Shown here: one piece after another, positions 34,958 to 43,168 of the stretch
How positions within the stretch are numbered: the stretch's first letter is position 1
How the letters are laid out: every line of letters begins with the position of its first letter
NCBI GenBank assembly: GCA_946408125.1
Contig: CAMJQW010000009.1
Span: 1 to 64,000, forward strand
DNA: 64,000 nucleotides
Direction: 5' to 3'
DNA from: an uncultured Fibrobacter sp.
GTDB lineage: Bacteria > Fibrobacterota > Fibrobacteria > Fibrobacterales > Fibrobacteraceae
Notes under the pieces: generated by a model
Database searches by the model: none
Seen by the model: the letters and a program-made list of their open reading frames with translations, nothing else
What the model was told of the DNA's origin: nothing
Program-made: the position numbers and the translations under genes

Positions 34958-36541
34958 CTACATCGTCCCCGTTTCAAGGCCCTTGACAGGAATGTAGCGG
35001 ACAGAACCATCCGGAGAAACAATCATAGCGACTCCGGCAAGGTAGTTCACCCATCTCCATTTTTCATAGTATTTCACGTTCGCATGCCCGTCCGTCGTGT
35101 AGGCAAGCAGGGGCACCACCAGATAGTCGTGCGAACACAAGAAACTCACGCGCGCCATGTTATCCAGATTCGCAAGGATTTCATCCTTGAGCAATTGTTC
35201 GCTGCGCGTTTTCAAATCATAGAAAGCATCCTCGTAAGCCCCCGTAAAGCCGTACTTGGAAAACACCATCCATCCCCCTTCGGATGCTATGTAGCCGTCC
35301 ACCGCTTCACCGTTCTTCACATACCAGGAACCATCCAGCGCGGACATCACGTTAAGCTCGTAGTTCGCCTGCCCATATCCCGTGGCGATATTCTCTACCG
35401 TTTCCATAGTACGGGTATAGCCGGAATAGCCGTAGAAAAAGTTTTCACCTTTTCCTACGGCAGCAAGCTTCTTTCCCAAATCGCGGGCATACATCTTTCC
35501 GTTTTCGGTCAGGTGGCCTGTCGGCCCCGTATCATCGGTACGTTCGCTGTGGCGGATGATAAAGACGGCTTTCTCGTCGGCACCAAGGTGCGCATAGACT
35601 TCGGCAATATCGGTAAACCCGTCCGCTTCCTGCGGGGTCGCCACGCGCCAGGCTCCGGCATCGTAGATGTAATAGTTGTCGTGAATCACGCGGCCTTCGC
35701 GGACTTCCTTATCGTAGGCGCCCGGCCCGAATCCCGCCGTATCCTTCTCCATCGCGTTCGCTACGCGCCACTGGAATCCGTTTGCATCGCAGATGAACCG
35801 CACCGCCGAATGGTCGGACGTTTCGTAATCGTTTGCGAAGAGGGCGCTCTGCCCCTGGTTCACGTAAGTGACCTGGCCCGCATTCGCATCATTGCAAGGA
35901 ACAAAGCCGTACGCCATCGGGATAAAGGCGCGCATATACCGTTCAAAGTACGGAACGTTACCGCCATAGAGGGGAGCCGCGTTATTGCGGACATCGTTAT
36001 ACCGCCAGCTGGAATCGAGGCCTACGATCCAGTCCGCAATCTTGATTTTCCAGTTCGGGTCATTCCAGACGCCATCGCCTTTCAGGTCTTCGCCCAAGGT
36101 CCGGATAAAGTTCAGCGTTTCTTCCTTGCTGGCACGGTTCTGAACCATCGCCGACACGGCTAGCATCACCGCGCCGGAATCTGAGGCAAGCTGGAGGGAA
36201 TCTATCCCGAAAGCGGCCGCCGCTTCGCGTTTTGCCTGAACATACACCAATTCTTCGGGAACATGGTTCATCAGAAGCTGCTCTACGCGCGGTTCGGAAA
36301 GGAGGTCCAGAATGTCAACGGCGGCCGAATCAGGAGTCGTGCGCTCCGCCAGAATTTCATAAACGAATAGAGGGGCATCAATCGTTTCGATGGCCTCGGG
36401 AGAATTACCGCCCGAACCGGAGCCTCCCCCGTTTACAGCACCGCCATCACTATCCGAGCCGCAACCCGAAAATGCGATGGTCAACATCGCCGCCAAACAT
36501 ACCAAGCACCATTTAAACTTTTCCACCAATTCTTTTTCCAC
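34958..36541 (-). CDS. lipoprotein with KGPF-related N-terminal domain and histidine-phosphatase domain
   Basis: The 527-residue product has a lipobox (AFSGC, Cys27) and a Gly/Ser linker. A shortened version of the domain found in the FISUMP lipoproteins follows (AVMLAVSAMVQ, then GEDLKGDGVWNDPNWKIKIA). From about 322 comes a histidine-phosphatase (phosphoglycerate-mutase-like) domain with IIRHSERTDD (catalytic His331) and HLTENGKMYARDLGKKL. These enzymes remove phosphate through a phosphohistidine; here it would act outside the cytoplasm. It ends RYIPVKGLETGTM, like its two paralogues upstream. The gene overlaps the next upstream gene by one base. Confidence 0.8.
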   Translation of the reverse strand: MEKELVEKFKWCLVCLAAMLTIAFSGCGSDSDGGAVNGGGSGSGGNSPEAIETIDAPLFVYEILAERTTPDSAAVDILDLLSEPRVEQLLMNHVPEELVYVQAKREAAAAFGIDSLQLASDSGAVMLAVSAMVQNRASKEETLNFIRTLGEDLKGDGVWNDPNWKIKIADWIVGLDSSWRYNDVRNNAAPLYGGNVPYFERYMRAFIPMAYGFVPCNDANAGQVTYVNQGQSALFANDYETSDHSAVRFICDANGFQWRVANAMEKDTAGFGPGAYDKEVREGRVIHDNYYIYDAGAWRVATPQEADGFTDIAEVYAHLGADEKAVFIIRHSERTDDTGPTGHLTENGKMYARDLGKKLAAVGKGENFFYGYSGYTRTMETVENIATGYGQANYELNVMSALDGSWYVKNGEAVDGYIASEGGWMVFSKYGFTGAYEDAFYDLKTRSEQLLKDEILANLDNMARVSFLCSHDYLVVPLLAYTTDGHANVKYYEKWRWVNYLAGVAMIVSPDGSVRYIPVKGLETGTM

Positions 36542-37692
36542 TACATCGTCATCGTCGCAGACTCAAGGCCATTCACCGCATAGAAGATGCGCGTGCCGTC
36601 AGGCTTTATCACGATGGCGATTCCCGCAAGATAGTTCAGCCACTTTCTGGAACTGGACTGGTAATACTTGAGGTCCACGTTCTTCATGGACGCATACACG
36701 ACCAGCGTGACCACGAGCATGTCGTGCGAGACGAACAAGCCTACCGGCTTGCCGGATTTTTCCAGCGCGGGTATGACATGTTCGTCGAGCAGTTCCGTAC
36801 TGCGGGCCTCGAGATCGTAGAAACATTCGGAGTAGGCGTTCTCGTATGCCCACTTGGAACCGACATCCCATCCGCCCTTCTCTTCACGGACCTTCTTGAA
36901 GGCGGCGGTATCCTTCACGTACCACAAATCGTTCAGGGCGAAAACCGTATCGGCCAGGGTATCCGCCTCGCCGCGCCCCTTCGCGATAAAGTTGCAAGTC
37001 TGGTGGGCGCGGACGAACTGCGACGCCCCGTAGTAGAATTCCACATCGCTAGCGAGCTCTTCGCCAAGTTCTTCGGACTGCTTTTTCCCGTTATCATTCA
37101 GCGTTCCCGTAATGGACGTATTGTCGCCACGTTCCGCGTGACGCAATATGATTACAAGCTTTTCTCCTTCGGCGAGATTTCCGACCACCGTCTGTAGTGG
37201 AGTGAATTCCTTTACCGCGGATTGCGCGATATAGAAGGCGTTCCAGTCACCGGCATCGGGAATGCGCCACAGAAGAGTCTTCGAATCGCAGATATAGTGG
37301 CGCTCGACTCCGTTGATGGTCGTCGCCTTGATGACTTCTGCATTGTCGGCAGTGCATTCGCCGAGATAGAATTCCACGCCGTGTATGGCGACGCTATCGC
37401 GCACGACCACGCTATCGACAACATGAACACTGTCGATGACGCGGACGCTGTCGACGATGTTCACACTATCGATGACATTCACACTATCAATCACAACAAC
37501 GCTGTCGACCGTCCGCGTCACCGTCCGGACGCTATCGACCAACCGCACGCTATCCCGGACATAGACCGAATCGCTCGTAACGGAGGAAGCCTTCGGCGCG
37601 GAAACGCCCGAATCTTCGTCATCGCAAGCGACAGCACAAAGTGCGGCTATCGGCAGTGCAATCCTCAGCAAGAACTTGAACATAAATCCCAT
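36541..37692 (-). CDS. lipoprotein with DSV hexapeptide stalk and histidine-phosphatase domain
   Basis: The lipobox is AVAC (Cys23). Residues 41-101 are ten DSV triplets at mostly six-residue spacing (for example VVVIDSVNVIDSVNIVDSV), a regular stalk-like repeat of 18 bases at DNA level. A small Cys-containing section (112-145) follows. Then comes a histidine-phosphatase domain with IILRHAERGD (catalytic His185) and TLNDNGKKQSEELGEEL. The tail VNGLESATMTM matches the paralogues. Unlike them it lacks the KGPF-type domain. It lies one base from the next gene and 22 bases after the previous gene on the same strand. Confidence 0.82.
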   Translation of the reverse strand: MGFMFKFLLRIALPIAALCAVACDDEDSGVSAPKASSVTSDSVYVRDSVRLVDSVRTVTRTVDSVVVIDSVNVIDSVNIVDSVRVIDSVHVVDSVVVRDSVAIHGVEFYLGECTADNAEVIKATTINGVERHYICDSKTLLWRIPDAGDWNAFYIAQSAVKEFTPLQTVVGNLAEGEKLVIILRHAERGDNTSITGTLNDNGKKQSEELGEELASDVEFYYGASQFVRAHQTCNFIAKGRGEADTLADTVFALNDLWYVKDTAAFKKVREEKGGWDVGSKWAYENAYSECFYDLEARSTELLDEHVIPALEKSGKPVGLFVSHDMLVVTLVVYASMKNVDLKYYQSSSRKWLNYLAGIAIVIKPDGTRIFYAVNGLESATMTM

Positions 37693-37714
37693 CTCCCATT
37701 CAAACTCTTTCCGG

Positions 37715-40078
37715 CTACATCGTCATGGTCCCGGAATCGAGCCCCTTCACCGGCACGTAGCGGAGGTTGCCCTTCGAATCCATGATGACGGCAACACCCG
37801 CGAGGTAGTTAATCCACTGCTTGGTCTCGAAGTAGCGCAAGTTCACCTTCTTGTCGGTACACGCCACCGCCAGGGGAACCACCAACATGTCGTGCGAAAT
37901 CCACACGGCCACGCGATTCACGCTCGAGAACGCGGGCTTCACGATCTGCTCGATAAATTCTTCGTTGCGCGATTCGAGCGGATAGAAGGCATCAGCAAAC
38001 GAGCCCTTGTAGGCATAAGCCGAAGTCACCGTCCAACCGCCATCGTTGGAATTCTTGTAGTTTTCGAGCTTGGAATCGTCCTTCACGAACCATTCACCGT
38101 CCAGCTCCGCGATGGTATCCGAGACGAACGGGGAAACTCCCGCACCGGCAGCGAAGCTCTCGCAAGTCTCGTAGCTACGGGTATAAGTGGAGTTCGCGAA
38201 CAAGATGTCCTCGCCCTTCAGTTTCGCACCGACCGTCTTGGACTGGCTCTTGCCATCATCCGTCAGGTGGCCCTTCTTGCCCGTATCGTCGGTACGCTTC
38301 GCGTGGCGCAGAATGAATATCACCTTGTCGCCCGCCGCGAGCCCGTCGTACACATCCTTGATGTCGACAAAATCCATGATGTCGTCCGATGTCGCCGCAC
38401 GCCAGCTAGATTTCGTGTTGCAAACATAGAAGCGGTCCTTGTTTATCACGCCGCTCTTGAGCTGGCCATCATATTCGCAACGACCAAAGCCCACCGTATC
38501 CTTCTCGATGTCGGTCGCAACACGCCACAGGTGTGTTTCCTTGTCGCAGATGAACCTCACGCGCGGACCTTCGGGCTGCTCGTAATACGAAATGAAGAAC
38601 TTGCTCAGGCTATTGTTGACATACTTGACCGAGCCTGCCGACATGGAATTGCAGGAGCCGAACTGGTACACACTGGTCCAGAAGTTGCGCAGGTGCTTTT
38701 CGAAATCGGGCACGGGACCCATGTTCCAGGCGGCCATGTTCTGACGGATAAAATCATACGTTCCGCTCGTATCGAGCACCATGAGCCAGTCGGCCAAGTC
38801 CGCCTTCGCGTTGTTGTCGTCCCAGTTGCCGTTGCCCTTGATGCGTTCCGCGATGCCCGAGGTGTACTGGAGCATGTCGCTGCCGGAACCCTTGCGCTGC
38901 ATCATGATGGAAATTGCGAGGAGGGCTGCACTGTATTCGTCGCCATCAAACAGGCCGATATCTTCTGCAAAACGTCCGTCGGTTGTCGTAGTCGTCTGTT
39001 GCTGCTGGCCGTATCCGCCCCAGCCACCGAAGTTGCCGCCACCACTCGAGGCTCCCGAACCGCCTAGGTTGATTCCGAACGAGGAAAGAATTTCCTTGAG
39101 GGCCTGCGCCTTCACGGACCGGATGGGCTTATTGTTGCCGCTATCCTCCACGAGCTTCTGCACGCGCGGGGCTTCCATGTGCGTCAGCATGTTCACGTTC
39201 ACCGAGTCGCGGTCCGTAACATCGACAATCGCCTTGAGAGTCACCGCACTGGCGGAAATGCCTCCCGTCAGTTCGCTACGGAACACGCCGTTCGCTTCCA
39301 AGCGGAGGTAAGGGGACCGGAGGTCCAGTCCTTCAAACTTATAGCTTCCGTCGGCTCCCGTTATGCACGTCACGTGCGTGAGGCGGGAATCCGCAAGCCT
39401 CGCGGCGCTGTCGAGTTCAACAATCTTCACCGAGGCGCCGTACTTGAACGGGCCCTTTTCGGCAACACCCACGATGGTCGCCGCCGGAATACGCACTTCG
39501 GCCGAGTCAAGCCCGGAAGAAACAGTGCTGCTGCCACCGTAACCGCCATAACCACCGAATCCGCCGAACTCTCCCGCAGGGGCGACGGCAGCCTCTTCCA
39601 GCGAAAGAACTCCATCCTTGCAGGTCACGTTAAACACCTGACCGACCGTCTCATAGGGAATCCACTGACCACCGACGCAGAAATACACCGACTTCTCGGA
39701 ATCCACCATGAAGGTCTCGCCCTCGTTTGCTGTCGTGCAGGAAGGCAGCTGCGCCACCTCGGTCACCGTTGTCGTATCTTCTACAATCGGGTCGCTGATG
39801 ACATCCTTCGGAGGAACATACGAACTGGAAGAACCTGAAGAACCGGAAGGGCCACCCTGGCTACCCCCTTCTTTCGCAGAGGAACCGGATGAGGCGGAAG
39901 AACTCGAATGGTGACGGGAATTCGAGGACGAAAACTTGCCGTGCGAACCGCTGGACGAGAACAGAGAGTCCTTAACATCATCGGGAAGATCAGCAACGGA
40001 ACCGGTCTCGGACGACGAGTCCGAGCCACACGATACCAACAGAAACAAAAGTCCTAAAAGGACACTACGAATATACAT
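37715..40078 (-). CDS. lipoprotein with KGPF-related domain and histidine-phosphatase domain (787 residues)
   Basis: The lipobox is LLVSC (Cys17), followed by a Ser/Gly-rich linker. A CTTANEGETFMV...VYFCVGGQWIPY segment follows. Then comes a KGPF-type domain (about 205-460; EKGPFKYGASVKIVELDS, LTHMEAPRVQKLV, AALLAISIMMQ) that contains an inserted Gly/Gln-rich loop. The C-terminal histidine-phosphatase domain has FILRHAKRTDD with catalytic His592 and HLTDDGKSQSKTVGAKL. The end reads YVPVKGLDSGTMTM. It is the first and largest of three adjacent paralogues. It links the phosphatase lipoproteins to the FISUMP lipoproteins by shared N-terminal architecture. Confidence 0.82.
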   Translation of the reverse strand: MYIRSVLLGLLFLLVSCGSDSSSETGSVADLPDDVKDSLFSSSGSHGKFSSSNSRHHSSSSASSGSSAKEGGSQGGPSGSSGSSSSYVPPKDVISDPIVEDTTTVTEVAQLPSCTTANEGETFMVDSEKSVYFCVGGQWIPYETVGQVFNVTCKDGVLSLEEAAVAPAGEFGGFGGYGGYGGSSTVSSGLDSAEVRIPAATIVGVAEKGPFKYGASVKIVELDSAARLADSRLTHVTCITGADGSYKFEGLDLRSPYLRLEANGVFRSELTGGISASAVTLKAIVDVTDRDSVNVNMLTHMEAPRVQKLVEDSGNNKPIRSVKAQALKEILSSFGINLGGSGASSGGGNFGGWGGYGQQQQTTTTTDGRFAEDIGLFDGDEYSAALLAISIMMQRKGSGSDMLQYTSGIAERIKGNGNWDDNNAKADLADWLMVLDTSGTYDFIRQNMAAWNMGPVPDFEKHLRNFWTSVYQFGSCNSMSAGSVKYVNNSLSKFFISYYEQPEGPRVRFICDKETHLWRVATDIEKDTVGFGRCEYDGQLKSGVINKDRFYVCNTKSSWRAATSDDIMDFVDIKDVYDGLAAGDKVIFILRHAKRTDDTGKKGHLTDDGKSQSKTVGAKLKGEDILFANSTYTRSYETCESFAAGAGVSPFVSDTIAELDGEWFVKDDSKLENYKNSNDGGWTVTSAYAYKGSFADAFYPLESRNEEFIEQIVKPAFSSVNRVAVWISHDMLVVPLAVACTDKKVNLRYFETKQWINYLAGVAVIMDSKGNLRYVPVKGLDSGTMTM

Positions 40079-40168
40079 ACTGTCTACCGAATGTAATATA
40101 TATTGGTCAAGGCGATTTTCAAACAGGCGGATTCGCCCAAAAACGCAAAAAAGTGCGAAAAATCACCC

Positions 40169-41659
40169 TTATCCGTGCATATTTCCCGTTTCCATGAACC
40201 GGGTATGCATTTCGAAGGCGCGGGAGAGCGCGAGCGGCATGTGCAGGCCCTTCGCATGGCGGATTCCGTACTCCAGAACGTCCGTCAATTCGTCGCGGAA
40301 ATCGGGGTGCGCGCAGTTCTTGATAATCAGGCGGGCGCGTTCCTCGGTGGGCAGCCCACGAAGGTCCGCAAGCCCCTGCTCGGTCACAAAAATCTGCGTA
40401 TCGTGTTCCGTATGGTCCACATGGCTCACGTACGGGACAATGCTCGATATGGCACCACCCTTAGCCACCGACGGCGTAAGGAAGAACCCGAGGGCACAAT
40501 GGCGTGCAAAGTCGGCAGAACCGCCTATGCCGTTCATCATTGCGGAACCGCACACGAGGCTGCTGTTCACGTTGCCGAAAATGTCGGCTTCGAGCGCCGT
40601 ATTCATGGAAATGACTCCGATACGGCGGATCAGGTCGGGGCTGTTACTCACCTCTTGCTGGCGGAGCACGAAATGCCTTTTCCACTCAGAAGCATTTTGT
40701 ACAAATTCACGCTGAGCAGTTTCAGACAAAGTAAGCGCAGTACCGCTTGCCACGCCGAGCTTGCCCTTCTTCAAGAGCGGGAGCACGGCTTCCTGGATGA
40801 CTTCGGTAAACAAGTCTATCTGCCCGAGACGATCGTCGCCCGCCATGGCACAAAGCACCGCGTTCGCGACCTTGCCCACACCGCTCTGGAAGGCCATTCC
40901 CTTCGGGAGCCTGCCATGCGATTCCTCGAAGCGGATAAAGTCGAGGATGCGTTCGCCGATGTTCTTCGAAATTTCGTCGGGTTCCACGAACGGAGTCACC
41001 TCGTCGAAACCGTCGTTTTCGACAATGGCGATGACTTTGGTTACGTCGATATGAATGCAATCTTCACCGGCGCGGTCACCGGCCGCATAGATCGGGAGCG
41101 GCTTCGCATGGGGCGGGAGCTCCGGCAGGGCGTTGTCGTGCATGCCGATGCAGCTGTCGCCAAAGCGGGTATTCAACTCCAAAATAATCTTCGGGGCCAT
41201 TTCGAGATAGCAGACGGAGTTGCCGCCCGACGTAGAAAGGTAGACGCGGCCATCGGGCAGAATTGCGCTCACCTCGATGACGGCGACAGTCGGCGCAGGG
41301 ACGGCGCCCGTGCGCACGAGGTAGCCCATCTTGCCGAGATGCGCATCGATGTAGTCGATGCTCCCGTCGTTAATTCCCTTGCGCAGACTCGGATTGCTCT
41401 GGTAGGGCATGCGGAGCTTCATCGCCTTGGCTCGGGCCAGGGCGCCGTCGCAACTGTCGCCAGTCGAGGCTCCCGCAAAAAGCGTAATCTGGAAATTCTT
41501 CCCTTCGGCATGCAGGCGTTCGGCACGGGCGGCAATCGCCGCGGGAACCGCCTTCGGGTACCCGGCCAGCGTAAAGCCGGAAACACCCAGAACATCACCA
41601 TCGTTGATCATCTCGGCCGCAGCCGCGGCACTGCACTTTTTGCTAGCAATCCAGTCCAT
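40169..41659 (-). CDS. acetyl-CoA hydrolase/CoA-transferase (succinate:acetate CoA-transferase type)
   Basis: The family moves CoA between acetyl-CoA and carboxylic acids such as succinate, or hydrolyses acetyl-CoA. In a succinate- and acetate-forming fermenter it would link acetate formation to succinyl-CoA. The 496-residue length fits. Visible landmarks are GFTLAGYPKAVP, the AFQSGVGKVANAVL block (256-269), LFTEVIQ with a likely catalytic Glu286, GGSADFARHC and IVPYVSHVDHTEHD. I chose the ATG at 41659 (MDWIASKK) because homology begins there; no strong ribosome site is seen. It diverges from the GtrA-like gene with 33 bases between starts. Confidence 0.88.
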   Translation of the reverse strand: MDWIASKKCSAAAAAEMINDGDVLGVSGFTLAGYPKAVPAAIAARAERLHAEGKNFQITLFAGASTGDSCDGALARAKAMKLRMPYQSNPSLRKGINDGSIDYIDAHLGKMGYLVRTGAVPAPTVAVIEVSAILPDGRVYLSTSGGNSVCYLEMAPKIILELNTRFGDSCIGMHDNALPELPPHAKPLPIYAAGDRAGEDCIHIDVTKVIAIVENDGFDEVTPFVEPDEISKNIGERILDFIRFEESHGRLPKGMAFQSGVGKVANAVLCAMAGDDRLGQIDLFTEVIQEAVLPLLKKGKLGVASGTALTLSETAQREFVQNASEWKRHFVLRQQEVSNSPDLIRRIGVISMNTALEADIFGNVNSSLVCGSAMMNGIGGSADFARHCALGFFLTPSVAKGGAISSIVPYVSHVDHTEHDTQIFVTEQGLADLRGLPTEERARLIIKNCAHPDFRDELTDVLEYGIRHAKGLHMPLALSRAFEMHTRFMETGNMHG

Positions 41660-41692
41660 GACATAAAAATAAAATTTTCTATCTTCCCTCAC

Positions 41693-42109
41693 GTGATCCA
41701 CTTTATCAAGTACAATATCATCGGCGTACTGAACACGCTCATCACGCTCGCCACGGTGTGGGTACTGCACCAGATTCTGGACTGGAACCTGGAACTCTCG
41801 AATTTCCTCGGGTTTGTCGCGGGCGGCATCAACAGCTACCTCATGAACCGCATCTGGAACTTCAAGAGCACAAACAAAAAGCGCACCGAGGTACTCCGGT
41901 TCCTCGTCGTGTTCCTGTGCAGCTACGCACTGAACCTGCTGGTACTTGAAATATGCGCCTACGTACTCGTGAGCGCCCCGTGGGCAGCCCCATTCTCCGC
42001 GTGGATTTCCAAATTCATGAAGCCCACGTACTTTGCGAACATCATCGCAAATATCGCCTACGTCATCGCAAGCTTCTTACTCTACAAAAAGTGGGTGTTC
42101 AAGCGCTAG
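41693..42109 (+). CDS. GtrA-like membrane protein
   Basis: A 138-residue protein with four membrane helices. It begins IKYNIIGVLNTLITLATVWV and ends NIIANIAYVIASFLLYKKWV, the usual start and end of GtrA family proteins, which are thought to flip lipid-linked sugars or assist surface-glycan synthesis. The start is a GTG (VIHFIK); no ATG is available in frame. The epimerase gene converges three bases after the stop, which suits a shared role in surface sugars. Confidence 0.85.
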   Translation: MIHFIKYNIIGVLNTLITLATVWVLHQILDWNLELSNFLGFVAGGINSYLMNRIWNFKSTNKKRTEVLRFLVVFLCSYALNLLVLEICAYVLVSAPWAAPFSAWISKFMKPTYFANIIANIAYVIASFLLYKKWVFKR

Positions 42110-42112
42110 CCG

Positions 42113-43096
42113 CTAGCGCACGTATCCCTTGAACCATTCGGCAAAGGCTCCAATGCCCGTATCGAGGTCGGTATCGGCCGTGTAACCCACGTCCGCCTCG
42201 AGCGCCGCGGTATCGGCCCACGTCACCTCGACATCGCCCGGCTGCATCGGCATAAAGTTCTTCTCCGCCTTCTTGCCCAGGTGCTTTTCGAGTGTCTCGA
42301 TGAATTCAAGCAGATTCACGGGCTTGCCGTGCCCGATGTTGTACAGGCGATGTTCCGCTTCGGCACCAGGAGCATCCATGCGGGCAGCCCCAGCCTCGAA
42401 TACCTTCACCACGCCGCCGGCAATGTCGGCCACGTAGGTAAAGTCACGCATCATGTTACCGTTGTTGAACACCTTGATGGGGCGGTCGTGCATGATGGCA
42501 TCGGCAAAGAGCCACGGCGCCATGTCAGGGCGACCCCACGGCCCGTACACCGTAAAGAATCGGAGCCCGGTCGCATTCACCTGGAACAGGTGGCGGTATG
42601 TTTCGGCCATCAGCTCGTTGCTGCGCTTGGTCGCCGCATAAAGGCTCGAAGGCTTGCACACGGGATCGTCCGTACAAAACGGAGTCTTGGTATTGCGGCC
42701 GTATACGCTACTGCTCGATGCATAGGCCAAATGCTTTACCGGGAACTTGCGGCAGCACTCGAGCACGTTCAGGAATCCCGTAATGTTGCTGTCGATGTAG
42801 GCCTGCGGGTTCTGCAGGCTGTAACGCACGCCCGCCTGCGCTCCCAGGTGGATGACACCGTCGAACTTCTCGCGAGCAAACAGATCCATCATGGCTGCGG
42901 CATCGGCGAGGTCCATCTTGCAAAAGCTGAACTGCGGATGTTCTAGGCGCTTAAGGCGGTCTTCCTTGAGCGACACCTGGTAGTAGGAATTCATGTTGTC
43001 GATACCCACCACCGTGTATCCCTTCGAAAGCAAAATCAGGGAGACTTCGCATCCGATAAATCCGGCAGCACCTGTAACAAGAATCTTTTTCGCCAT
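42113..43096 (-). CDS. NAD-dependent epimerase, UDP-glucuronate 4-epimerase-like
   Basis: An extended short-chain dehydrogenase of 327 residues. The NAD-binding motif TGAAGFIG is at 8-15, SSSSVYG at 127-133, and the catalytic pair is YAATK (Tyr153, Lys157). The NMNSYYQVSLKEDRLKRL segment and the NPQAYIDSNITGFLNVLE stretch are typical of UDP-glucuronate (galacturonate-forming) 4-epimerases. It would supply sugar for capsule or LPS. GGAG lies eight bases before the ATG. A terminator separates it from the OmpA-family gene upstream. Confidence 0.87.
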   Translation of the reverse strand: MAKKILVTGAAGFIGCEVSLILLSKGYTVVGIDNMNSYYQVSLKEDRLKRLEHPQFSFCKMDLADAAAMMDLFAREKFDGVIHLGAQAGVRYSLQNPQAYIDSNITGFLNVLECCRKFPVKHLAYASSSSVYGRNTKTPFCTDDPVCKPSSLYAATKRSNELMAETYRHLFQVNATGLRFFTVYGPWGRPDMAPWLFADAIMHDRPIKVFNNGNMMRDFTYVADIAGGVVKVFEAGAARMDAPGAEAEHRLYNIGHGKPVNLLEFIETLEKHLGKKAEKNFMPMQPGDVEVTWADTAALEADVGYTADTDLDTGIGAFAEWFKGYVR

Positions 43097-43111
43097 AACA
43101 TTTTCTCCAGC

Positions 43112-43145
43112 GGAAAAAATAGAAAAGGCTCCCCGAAGGGAGCCT
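43112..43145 (-). terminator. terminator after the OmpA-family gene
   Basis: AGGCTCCC (43126-43133) pairs with GGGAGCCT (43138-43145) around CGAA. On the minus strand it is followed by TTTCTATTTTTT. The epimerase gene begins 15 bases further on. Confidence 0.85.
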
Positions 43146-43168
43146 CTCCATTTAGATTTTCGCAGCGA

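Noticed and set aside
40103..41692. Long plus-strand frame that appears to extend the GtrA-like protein by 530 residues
   Set aside because: The extension is antisense to the CoA-transferase gene. The GtrA family starts at IKYNIIG, so the GTG at 41693 is used.
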